From AP-15 sp963788085 (GTDB lineage: Bacteria > Pseudomonadota > Alphaproteobacteria > ATCC43930 > CGMCC-115725), in NCBI GenBank assembly GCA_963788085.1, contig CAWBFS010000048.1, positions 1 to 64,000 of the forward strand: DNA of 64,000 bases. The letters are read 5' to 3'. The stretch's first letter is position 1; each line of letters begins with the position of its first letter. This document shows, piece after piece, positions 8,638 through 16,503 of this stretch. The notes beneath the pieces are model-generated. The model worked only from the letters and a program-made list of their open reading frames with translations, was not told the origin of the DNA and ran no database searches. The position numbers and the translations under genes were made by a program.

Positions 8638-8720
8638 CGCAACTCTCTCCCCGTTAATGCGCCAAAACCATAACAACTATACCCGGAACCTCTTCGAACT
8701 GTGAATAGTTTCGGCGTTTA

Positions 8721-8849
8721 CTGAGCAAGCGCGAGACGTCGCGATTGCGGTCTATGCGGCACGCGAAGCCGCCGGTGCGCCGCGCCAAATCGGCTGAGAC
8801 TTACGTCGTCGCGAGGGGCTTTCGCGGCCATGGGGCAGTGGTCCGATAA
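8721..8849 (+). pseudogene. Duplicated fragment of the rlmE 3' end
   Basis: Translating from 8754 gives RHAKPPVRRAKSAETYVVAR then GFRGHG and a stop at 8847-8849. rlmE ends RHAKPPASRAQSAETYVLAK then GFRGQ. The match is in frame, and the DNA upstream (from about 8721) also resembles the rlmE segment at about 7440-7470. There is no start or methyltransferase core, so this is a remnant. It shows that the block containing the rlmE tail and the small exported genes was duplicated in tandem. Confidence 0.8.
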
Positions 8850-8959
8850 TCGGCTTCGGCGTCGCGACTGGGCGGTTGAGCCACAGCCGCGACGCCACTG
8901 CTGGTACAGAACCACTGTGCCGCACATCTCGGTCGATGGGCGGTGACCGACCTCCCCAG

Positions 8960-9178
8960 TCAGCGCTCGGACTCGTTCTGTTCGTCCCATAGGGAGTAGT
9001 ACAGATCGAAGACACACTGGCCGAAGGCGCCAGTGTCGGGATCGATACCGACATCGGCACAAGCGAGACGCGCCTGCGCCCAGGCGGTTTGATTGGCGCT
9101 CTCTAAGGCATTGGCGTTCCGAGTGCCAGCGGTTGCGAGCAGTGCGCCAAAGCAGCAAGCCAGGATAATCCGTGACAT
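8960..9178 (-). CDS. Small exported protein with CxxxG-P-T-C motif (paralogue of 7607-7807)
   Basis: A 72-residue protein with an N-terminal signal (MSRIILACCFGALLATAGTR). The ATG at 9178 is preceded by GGAG at good spacing; a Met six codons earlier has no such site. The mature part reads RLACADVGIDPDTGAFGQCV, then FDLYYSLWDEQNESER. Unlike its duplicate at 7607-7807 it lacks a clear lipobox cysteine, so it is more likely released to the periplasm. Function is unknown. It follows the gene at 9225-9605 in the same direction, mirroring the 7933/7607 pair. Confidence 0.72.
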   Translation of the reverse strand: MSRIILACCFGALLATAGTRNANALESANQTAWAQARLACADVGIDPDTGAFGQCVFDLYYSLWDEQNESER

Positions 9179-9224
9179 GGTGATCTCCAGTTTCAAGGGG
9201 TGTATCAGGCCAGAGCATCAGGCT

Positions 9225-9605
9225 TCAATGAGCAGGGGGGTATTCTGCATTTACTACGCAGACTGCGTAGGCCGGCGTACCGGGCTCGAGCCCTTCCCGG
9301 GCGCAAGCGCTCCGGTCTGTCGAGGCCGATCGCGCCCGATCCAACTCGGACAGCGACTTGTCGAGGCTCCTGATGCATGTGTCGTAGAGGTCTCCTGGCG
9401 GATGGAGTCCCATAACGACGGTGCAAGCATGCTGCTCGAGCGCCATTCGCGGCGAGGCTTCTGCAGCAGTGGCAAAGGTGTTGGCAGAGGCGAGTAGAGC
9501 GATCGCCGCCGCCGCTCCGATGACTTTGGCCGAATCCGTGACCCGGCGACCAAATCGACGATACCCTTGCGTGTGGGTAACGTTGGACAAAGTAGGACGA
9601 AACAT
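9225..9605 (-). CDS. Exported cysteine-motif protein, paralogue of the C-terminal half of 7933-8637
   Basis: The start at ATG 9605 has AGGA eight bases upstream and gives 126 residues. An N-terminal region with a hydrophobic stretch (VIGAAAAIALLASANTFATA) looks like a signal peptide with a long basic lead. The mature domain reads HACTVVMGLHPPGDLYDTCI, RSLDKSLSELD and CAREGLEPGTPAYAVCV. These line up with the tail of the 7933-8637 protein, but no Cache-like part is present. Four cysteines in two pairs suggest disulfides. It faces the LysR gene at 9828 across a 222-bp intergenic region that holds a palindrome. Confidence 0.72.
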   Translation of the reverse strand: MFRPTLSNVTHTQGYRRFGRRVTDSAKVIGAAAAIALLASANTFATAAEASPRMALEQHACTVVMGLHPPGDLYDTCIRSLDKSLSELDRARSASTDRSACAREGLEPGTPAYAVCVVNAEYPPAH

Positions 9606-9729
9606 GTGTTGGTTTCCTTTTTGCTGCCGCCGGCCAGGGACCAAACGGTTTGTATGGTCGGACTGGCTCGTGCCAGCCTGATTTGGTCCTGACAATTCTA
9701 CGAACCAGACTTATAAAATCTCATATTAC

Positions 9730-9746
9730 ATTAGAAAAAATCTAAT
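9730..9746. promoter_or_regulatory. Candidate LysR-type operator palindrome
   Basis: ATTAGA and TCTAAT are perfect inverted arms around five A residues, containing the T-N11-A pattern known for LysR-type regulators. It lies in the region between the divergent genes at 9605 (minus) and 9828 (plus, LysR family). Autoregulation and control of the exported gene are inferred. Confidence 0.45.
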
Positions 9747-9827
9747 GATCGGTATACAGACCGTCACCCGACGGCAGCTCATGCGGTCAGTCGAATCGGA
9801 GGCCCCACATCGCCAGGGAACGACGAT

Positions 9828-10727
9828 ATGACGCTTGATCAATTGCAGATCTTCATCGCGGTTGCCGAACGCGAACACGTCACGCGTGCGGCCGATGCTC
9901 TCGGACTTGCCCCTCCTTCGGTATCGGCGGCGGTGGCGTCGCTCGAACGGGAGTTCGGCACGAAACTGTTCCATCGTGTCGGACGTGGCATTCTAATGAC
10001 GGAGGGAGGAAGGCTGCTGCTCGACGAAGCGCGTGCCCTGGTCCGCCGCGCCGACGCAGTAAAGCTTGCGATGCGCGAGTTCACGGGTCTCAGGCGTGGG
10101 CGTCTGCCGATCAAGGCGAGCCAGACGATCGCCAGCCACTTCTTGCCGCCGAGATTGGTCGATTTTCACCAGGCTTATCCCGGCGTCGCTTTGGCGGTTT
10201 CCGTCGGCAATTCGACCGAGGTCGTCGACGCCATAATCAGCGGCAGCGTCGAGCTCGGCTTTGTCGAAGGTCCGGAGGAGGAAATGCAGGATCTTCGGCT
10301 TGCCATCGAATTGATCGCCCGGGATGACCTCGTGATGGTCGTGAGCGCCAACCATCCTTGGGCGAGGAAGGAGAAACTTTCGAAGAACGACTTGGCCGCG
10401 GGCCAATGGGTTCTGCGCGAGGATGGCTCCGGGACGAGGGCCACCTTCGTCAAGGCTCTTGAGACGCTCGGCGTGTCTCACGGCGAGCTGACTATTGCCA
10501 TCGAACTGCCGTCCAATGAGGCGGTTCTCGCCGCGGTCACAGCCGGTGCAGGGGCCACGATTTTGTCTGCGCGCGTGTGCGCCGACGCCATCAAGGCCGG
10601 CACTCTGAAACAGCTCCCGATTTTGCTTCTGCCGCGGGCCTTCTTTGCGATCCAGCATGCTGACCATTATAGGTCTCGTGCGGTCTCGGCATTGCTGGAA
10701 ATCATTCGACCCCATGCGGCGGTATGA
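9828..10727 (+). CDS. LysR family transcriptional regulator
   Basis: This 299-residue protein has the usual LysR layout. An N-terminal winged helix-turn-helix covers residues 1-60 (MTLDQLQIFIAVAEREHVTR, then AADALGLAPPSVSAAVASLE), and a linker helix leads to a periplasmic-binding-protein-like effector domain from about residue 90. The effector domain resembles CysB/CbbR-type proteins that respond to small anions or metabolites; the ligand cannot be told from sequence. An AGGGAA site lies just upstream of the ATG. It is divergent from the cysteine-motif genes at 7607-9605, which are its most likely targets. Confidence 0.9.
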   Translation: MTLDQLQIFIAVAEREHVTRAADALGLAPPSVSAAVASLEREFGTKLFHRVGRGILMTEGGRLLLDEARALVRRADAVKLAMREFTGLRRGRLPIKASQTIASHFLPPRLVDFHQAYPGVALAVSVGNSTEVVDAIISGSVELGFVEGPEEEMQDLRLAIELIARDDLVMVVSANHPWARKEKLSKNDLAAGQWVLREDGSGTRATFVKALETLGVSHGELTIAIELPSNEAVLAAVTAGAGATILSARVCADAIKAGTLKQLPILLLPRAFFAIQHADHYRSRAVSALLEIIRPHAAV

Positions 10728-10781
10728 GTTTGGAGACCAGCACCGCCTTCCGTCAGGCGTTGCAACCGCGCGGCTGCGATC

Positions 10782-12467
10782 TCAGAAGGCGATCTGCGTT
10801 CGGCCAGAAAGTGTCTCGAATTTCTGGCCGATTTGCGTTGTCCCCGCGGCATTCAACTTGTCGATCATGGTGTATTGGAATTGCAGCTCGAACCGGATCC
10901 AATCGTTCGGATACCAGCTGAGCGCCGCGCCGAAGATCTGTTGGTAGCCGCCATAGACACCACCGGTGACGCTTTGCGCCTGGCCGGGATTGACGTTGCT
11001 GTTCAGGTTCATGACGCTCCAGCGCGCGCCCAGTTGCCATACGCCGACGCCGGGCGAAAAGCCGTTCTCGTCGATTATGAACGGATCGTCGACCTTCGCT
11101 CTCTGGAAGGCGGCCGCGCCGACATTGTAACGGAACGGCTGTCCGGTGATGTTCCAGCCCGCCTCGACATAGCCTCCGTTGAAACTCAGACCGGGCGCCG
11201 GCACGTTTGGCAATTTCGATTGGTTGTCGTAGATCTGATAGTATCCACCCTGAACCAGAAGATTGCGCCAGTTTATTGCAGCCTCCCCGCCAATAACATT
11301 GGCGCTCCGGCTCGACAGATTTCCGGTGCTGATCAGTTTGTTCTGGTCAGCTGCGCGATCCTCGGGGCGATCCCCAAAGCTCAGCGTTTCGCGGCTGACC
11401 CCGGGCGTGCCGCTGTCGTTGATGGCCGGGTGGAACACGCTCTCGCCGGAGACATCGAGGTGGAGGTTCCAATCCTCGTTATAATAGGGGCGTCCTGCCA
11501 GGCGCCCGACGACCCCGAGCTGCTCGCCATTGAGCAGGCTCGAGGTTTGCGCCCCGTAGGGGGAGCCCGTCAAAGCCACGGCCGCGAAATAACTTCCGGG
11601 CGACCCCCATGGCAAAGAAATGTCGTTCGACGCCTTGAGGCCGGGAATGGTGGCGCGGGCGTCGCCCGCGGCCACGTTGCGCGAGATTTCGATAATGCTC
11701 GGCCTCTCCATCAGCAGGAAATCGTTCGAGCTCTGCGAGTTGTAGAGCGAGAACCACGGTTTGAAATATCCGATGGTGGCGGTTACCGGCTTGAACCCGG
11801 TGAAGTTCAGGTTGGCTTCGTACAAATATTGGGAGGTGTTCACGCCGTCGGGTGAGCCGCCGAAATCGGGCGTGATGTTGAACGTAAAATCATCGTACTT
11901 TGCGACAAAGAATATCCGCCCTCGGCGCAAGTTGACGCCGTTGTTGAGTTCAGGGAATTGCGTATTCTTGTTGGGGTTCTGGTAATAGGTACCGTAGTCG
12001 AATTGGTCCTGCATGCCGATGGCGAAAGACATCCGGCCATCCGACGTTGAAATCGTCGGCCGGCCGCCGGGGAAACCCACGTCGATGCCCTTGGCCGCAG
12101 CGACAGGAGTCGGCGGGGGAGCGGCCGCGGCCGCTTGTGCCTGGGCGGCGGCTTGCGTCGCTTGGGATTCGGCGGTCGCAGCCCGGGCCGCATCCTGCCG
12201 CGCCTGGTCTGCTGCCTCGCGCGCCTGGCGAGCCTCCTCTTTCGAGCGCTGCGTCTCGCTCCGCGATTGCTGGAGTTGCTGCTTTGCTGCCCCGAGCTCG
12301 TTCTTGAGCTGCTTCAATTCGCCCGTCAAATTCCGGATCTGACGCTCGATGGCTTCGATCCGATCTGCCGTAACGTCTTCCGCATAAACGGTGGAAGGAA
12401 TGATCGCGGTGCAGACTGTGATCAGCACGCCACACCCACGGCGACGCACAGCATATCTGTCGGCCAT
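10782..12467 (-). CDS. OprP/OprO-type (phosphate-selective) porin with coiled-coil N-terminus
   Basis: A 561-residue outer-membrane protein. A signal peptide (residues about 1-29, ending TVYAED) is followed by a long coiled coil (about 35-115: IEAIERQIRNLTGELKQLKN, then Gln/Arg/Ala-rich repeats) and a Pro/Ala linker. A beta-barrel of about 420 residues follows (NGVNLRRGRIFFVAKYDDFT, GYFKPWFSLYNSQSSNDF). The last residue is Phe, the usual beta-barrel assembly signal. The layout fits trimeric porins of the phosphate/pyrophosphate-selective O/P family. It is divergent from pstS with a Pho box between them, which supports phosphate uptake across the outer membrane. Substrate choice is inferred from this context. 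Confidence 0.82.
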   Translation of the reverse strand: MADRYAVRRRGCGVLITVCTAIIPSTVYAEDVTADRIEAIERQIRNLTGELKQLKNELGAAKQQLQQSRSETQRSKEEARQAREAADQARQDAARAATAESQATQAAAQAQAAAAAPPPTPVAAAKGIDVGFPGGRPTISTSDGRMSFAIGMQDQFDYGTYYQNPNKNTQFPELNNGVNLRRGRIFFVAKYDDFTFNITPDFGGSPDGVNTSQYLYEANLNFTGFKPVTATIGYFKPWFSLYNSQSSNDFLLMERPSIIEISRNVAAGDARATIPGLKASNDISLPWGSPGSYFAAVALTGSPYGAQTSSLLNGEQLGVVGRLAGRPYYNEDWNLHLDVSGESVFHPAINDSGTPGVSRETLSFGDRPEDRAADQNKLISTGNLSSRSANVIGGEAAINWRNLLVQGGYYQIYDNQSKLPNVPAPGLSFNGGYVEAGWNITGQPFRYNVGAAAFQRAKVDDPFIIDENGFSPGVGVWQLGARWSVMNLNSNVNPGQAQSVTGGVYGGYQQIFGAALSWYPNDWIRFELQFQYTMIDKLNAAGTTQIGQKFETLSGRTQIAF

Positions 12468-12616
12468 GTTCCTGGTCCCCCTCTACGGACAAGATCCCAG
12501 GAAGGCCTATCAACCGTCGATGCGACAATTTTTTTTACAAGATAGGACCGTGTTGCGCGAAGTGATTAACGACTGTTGCGGTCAAACAACACTCGAGGGT
12601 TAACGGCACTCGCCTC

Positions 12617-12634
12617 ATGTCATAATAGTGTAAT
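12617..12634 (+). promoter_or_regulatory. Pho box upstream of pstS
   Basis: Two direct 7-base repeats, ATGTCAT and GTGTAAT, are separated by four bases (AATA). This is the 7-4-7 arrangement of PhoB sites (consensus CTGTCAT). It ends 54 bases before the pstS start and about 150 bases before the divergent porin, so PhoB could act on both. Confidence 0.7.
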
Positions 12635-12688
12635 GTTTGCCTGTTTAACTGCGGTGTTAATCTCGAAGAGCTTGACGAGGGATCACCG

Positions 12689-13718
12689 ATGCGCATTCGG
12701 GGCACGACAATCGCGATTGCAGCTAGTCCTAATCGCGGCGATGTCGCCGATCAACGTCAGCGCTCAGGAAGTAAAACTGATTGGATCCGGGGCGAGCTTT
12801 CCGTTCCCGATCTACTCGGCATGGTTCAAGGATTTCAGCAAACAGAACAAGGGAGTTACCGTAGATTACCAGGCCAAGGGCAGCGGGGCCGGCATCCAGG
12901 ACTTCACTAATAAAACTGTTGATTTTGCCGGTAGCGACGCGGCGATGACCGATGAAGAGATCAGCAAAGTGCCTGGGGGGGTCGTGCTGTTGCCGGTCAC
13001 GGCCGGTGAGATTGTCGTCGCTTACAACCTTCCGGGTAACCCAAAAGACCTCAAACTCCCGCGCGAGGTCTATCCCGAGATTTTCCTCGGCAAAGTAACA
13101 AAATGGAATGATCCGAAGATCGCTGCCGCCAATCCCAACCTGAAGCTGCCCGACATGCAGATTACCGTTGTCCGCCGGTCCGACGCCAGCGGCACGACAT
13201 TTGTGTTCACCAAGCACCTGGCGGCAATCGATGAAGCGTTCGCCAAGGAGGTCGGGAGCGGCACGACCGTTCAGTGGCCGAAGAGCGATAAGATCGTGGC
13301 TGCGCCAAAAAACGATGGAGTGACGGCCACCATCAAGCAAACACCCGGCGCCATCGGCTACATTGAATACGGCTATGCCAAGCTGACGAAGGCCGATTCG
13401 GCGCTACTGCAGAACAAATCCGGCAATTATGTCTCGGCGAGCGACAAGTCGGGCGCGGCGACATTGGCGTCGGCGACCTTAGGTCCTGACCTGAGGGGTT
13501 GGATCGAGGACCCGGCAGGCTCCGATGCCTATCCGATCGCGACTTTCACGTGGTTGCTGGCTTATAAAAAGCAGGACCCCGGCAAGGCCGAATGGATGCG
13601 CAAGCTGGTCGATTACTGCGTCACCAAGGGCCAATCGATCTCCGACAGTATGGGCTATATTCCACTTCCGCCAAGCGTCGTCGAGAAGATCAAGACCGCA
13701 TCGGCGGCAATTCAATAG
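12689..13718 (+). CDS. pstS: Phosphate ABC transporter substrate-binding protein PstS (frameshift in signal peptide)
   Basis: The mature protein, from about QEVKLIGSGASFPFPIYSAW, has the PstS phosphate-binding features: GSGAGIQDFTNKTVDFAGSD and RRSDASGTTFVFTKHL. The best start is ATG 12689, with CGAGGGA upstream, giving MRIRGTTIAIAA. That frame leaves the mature frame near 12725; the continuation LVLIAAMSPINVSAQ is one base out of phase. Joined, they make a normal signal peptide. The long open frame from 12576 would give an implausible N-terminus. A one-base assembly or real indel is therefore likely. The gene is first in pstS-C-A-B and sits behind the Pho box. Confidence 0.88.
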
Positions 13719-13772
13719 GAGGATGGCTCAGAGTGACAGCCAAGCGTCTGGCCAGATCGGGAAACTGAGCTG

Positions 13773-14750
13773 ATGGCGGCCAACGCCTTTGAAAGTGCGG
13801 CCCCGCCCGGCGCGATTACACATCCGCCGTCCTCGAACGAGTACTTGATCGATCGCGGGTTTCGTCTGCTCACGGTATGCGGGGCGTCGCTGATAATCCT
13901 GCTGGTCGCCTACATCCTGTGGAAGATCGGTGGCCAGGCATTACCGGCGATCTACCGTTATCACCTCGATTTTCTGATCTCGACCAACTGGAACGTAGCA
14001 GACCAAAAGTTTGGCATTCTCCCCGAGATTTGGGGCACTCTCTACAGCTCCCTTCTGGCCTTGGTGATCGGCGGTTTCTTCGGGCTCACCGTCGCCATTT
14101 TTCTGACGCAGGACTTCCTGCCGCTCCGCGTTGCGTTGGTATTTCGCACAGTCATCGACATGCTGGCGGCAATCCCGAGTGTGGTATTTGGCCTGTGGGG
14201 CATCTTTGTCGTAATTCCCGCGATCCGGCCGATCGCCAATTGGCTCAATGAAGCCCTCGGCTGGATCCCGTTCTTCGGCTCCTCGCTTAGCGGCCCCGGG
14301 CTTCTGCCGGCGGCGCTGGTTCTCGCTATCATGATCCTGCCGACGGTCGCCGCGATATCGCAGGATGCGCTCCATTTGGTGCCGTACCGCACGAAGGAGG
14401 CGGCTTATGGCATGGGAACGACGCGTTGGGAGGCGATCCTCAAAGTCATGCTCCCGACCGCGGCGGCCGGCATCGCCAGCGCAATGGTATTGGGTTTTGG
14501 TCGGGCTTTAGGCGAGACGATGGCGCTCGCGATGCTGATCGGCAACTCGAACCAAATCAGTCTGTCGCTTTTCGCGCCGGCGCAGACGCTCGCCTCGTTG
14601 CTGGCCTCGCATTTCCCCGAAGCGGGGCAGATCGAGGTGCAGGCGCTGATGTACGCCGCCCTGGTACTGCTGGCCATCACCCTGATCGTCAATATGATGG
14701 GGACGGCTATTTTATCGATCACCCAGCGCAGGATGTCCGGGCGATCATGA
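13773..14750 (+). CDS. pstC: Phosphate ABC transporter permease PstC
   Basis: A 325-residue inner-membrane protein with about six membrane helices (first: LLTVCGASLIILLVAYILW) and the binding-protein-dependent permease loop near residues 205-255. That loop carries EAAYGMGTTRWEAILKVMLP and the GRALGETMALAMLIGN pattern typical of PstC. It forms the membrane channel with PstA. It starts 54 bases after pstS, and its stop overlaps the pstA start (ATGA at 14747-14750). Confidence 0.94.
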   Translation: MAANAFESAAPPGAITHPPSSNEYLIDRGFRLLTVCGASLIILLVAYILWKIGGQALPAIYRYHLDFLISTNWNVADQKFGILPEIWGTLYSSLLALVIGGFFGLTVAIFLTQDFLPLRVALVFRTVIDMLAAIPSVVFGLWGIFVVIPAIRPIANWLNEALGWIPFFGSSLSGPGLLPAALVLAIMILPTVAAISQDALHLVPYRTKEAAYGMGTTRWEAILKVMLPTAAAGIASAMVLGFGRALGETMALAMLIGNSNQISLSLFAPAQTLASLLASHFPEAGQIEVQALMYAALVLLAITLIVNMMGTAILSITQRRMSGRS

Positions 14751-15644
14751 CCGAGCAGGCGGCGATCGAACCTTTTAGCGGACCGCGCGGCGCACCCGAC
14801 CTGCGGAAATCCTGGTCCGAGCGCCGTGCCTTGCGCAGCGTTGTTTTGACTGTCGGCGCCTGGGTCGTGGCGGTTATCGCCGCCGTTCCACTGTTCTCGG
14901 TCCTCTATATGCTGATCGTCCAGGGCGGATCCCGGCTGAGCCTCGATCTCTTCACCGAGCTGCCGCCCGCCGGGTTTGAGCAGGGCGGCGGCTTCGGCAA
15001 TGCGATCGTCGGGACTTTGGTCATGGTCGCAATCGCCGCAGCGATCAGCATTCCCGTCGGCATCCTGTCCGCGACCTATCTTGCCGAGCTCAGCCCGGAG
15101 AGCACATTGGCCTCGAGCGCTCGGTTTCTCGCCAAAGTATTGACCGGCTTCCCGTCGATTCTCGCCGGCGTCTTCGTCTATGCGATCCTCGTTTTGGCGA
15201 TGGGGAGCTATTCTGCTTGGGCAGGCGGCATCTCGCTTGCCGTGTTGATGCTGCCGACGGTCGTCCTCACCGCCGAGGAAGCGATGAAGACGGTGCCGCG
15301 CCGAATGAAAGACGCGGCACTCGGCATGGGGTGCACGCGCACGCAGATGATCTGGAAGATCGTACTGCCGACCGCTCTGCCGGGGATTCTCGACCGGCGT
15401 GATGTTGGCCGTCGCCCGTGTTGCCGGCGAGTCCGCGCCGCTGCTGTTCACCGCGCTCTTCAGCAATTATTGGCTGACCAGCCTGAACGAGCCGACAGCC
15501 TCGTTGTCGATCCTGATCTACAACTTCTCGAGCATGCCTTTCGACAATCAGATCGAGCTTGCTTGGGCGGCGTCCCTGGTTCTGGTGCTGATCGTCCTCG
15601 TCTTCAACATCTTCAGCCGCGTACTTGGACGATCGAGAATTTAG
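14747..15644 (+). CDS. pstA: Phosphate ABC transporter permease PstA (one-base frameshift)
   Basis: The N-terminal 220 residues read in one frame (LFSVLYMLIVQGGSRLSLDL, GILSATYLAELSPESTLASS, AALGMGCTRTQMIWKIVLPT) up to LPGIL at about 15390. The remainder, VMLAVARVAGESAPLLFTAL to FNIFSRVLGRSRI, reads one base out of phase. The DNA reads ggattctcgaccggcgtgat; without the g after ctc it would read through as ILTGVMLAV, the usual PstA sequence. This points to a single inserted base. Apart from that the gene is complete: six helices and a permease loop. It overlaps pstC and precedes pstB by 18 bases. Confidence 0.9.
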
Positions 15645-15662
15645 ATAGCAGGGAGATCGAAC

Positions 15663-16490
15663 GTGCTTGCCACCCAACCCAGCGTCAGCCGAGCGACAGC
15701 ACCGGCGCCACTGCCGTCGGAAATCGCGATCGACTGCGACGTCAGCAAAATATTCTATGGCGACTTCCTCGCGGTGCGCGACAGCCGCATCTCGGTCCCG
15801 AAAGGGTCGATCACCGGCTTTATCGGCCCCTCTGGATGCGGCAAGAGCACGGTTCTGCGCAGCCTCAACCGCATGAACGACATGGTGCAGGGCTTCCGGC
15901 TCGAGGGTCACGTCCACTTTCTCGGCCAAGACGTGTATGACGCCAGCGTCGATCCCGTCGTCGTCCGGCGGTACATCGGGATGGTGTTTCAGCAGCCGAA
16001 CCCCTTCTCGATGAGCATTTACGACAATGTCGCGTTCGGTCTGCGGCTCAACCGCTATAAGGGCAATCTCGACGAAAAGGTCGAGCACGCCCTGCGCCGC
16101 GCGGCGTTGTGGGACGAGGTCAAGGACAAGCTGAAGGCGAGCGGTCTGTCGCTATCGGGCGGTCAGCAGCAACGCCTGTGCATCGCGCGCGCGATTGCGA
16201 CCGACCCGACGGTGTTGCTGATGGACGAGCCTTGCTCCGCTCTCGACCCGATCGCGACGCGGCGTATCGAGGAACTGATGCTGGAGCTGAAGGACGATTA
16301 CACCATTGTGCTCGTGACCCACAACATGCAGCAAGCGACGCGGGTCGCCACCCTGACCGCGTTTTTCGCAGTCGACATCTCGCACGGCGGCAGAACCGGC
16401 TATCTGGTCGAGCTCGGGGAAACAAAGCAGATTTTCGAAGCGCCGCGCGAGCAGCTGACCAAGGAATACGTCAGGGGCGAGTTCAGCTGA
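15663..16490 (+). CDS. pstB: Phosphate ABC transporter ATP-binding protein PstB
   Basis: A 275-residue ATPase with Walker A GPSGCGKST (about residues 58-66), Q-loop GMVFQQPNPFSMSIYDNVAF, signature LSGGQQQRLCIARAI, Walker B TVLLMDEPCSALDP and the switch His in VTHNMQQATR. These are the PstB-specific forms. It powers high-affinity phosphate import with PstC and PstA. The start is a GTG; about 20 residues precede the ABC fold. A variant loop, AVDISHGGRTGYLVELGETK, lies between the switch and the end. The second pstS follows at once. Confidence 0.95.
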   Translation: MLATQPSVSRATAPAPLPSEIAIDCDVSKIFYGDFLAVRDSRISVPKGSITGFIGPSGCGKSTVLRSLNRMNDMVQGFRLEGHVHFLGQDVYDASVDPVVVRRYIGMVFQQPNPFSMSIYDNVAFGLRLNRYKGNLDEKVEHALRRAALWDEVKDKLKASGLSLSGGQQQRLCIARAIATDPTVLLMDEPCSALDPIATRRIEELMLELKDDYTIVLVTHNMQQATRVATLTAFFAVDISHGGRTGYLVELGETKQIFEAPREQLTKEYVRGEFS

Positions 16491-16503
16491 TCGCAGCGGA
16501 AGG

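Noticed and set aside
12576..12688. Extended N-terminus of pstS from the ATG at 12576
   Set aside because: The extension would cross the Pho box and gives a peptide without a signal sequence. The ATG at 12689 has a good ribosome site and, with one base corrected, a normal signal peptide.
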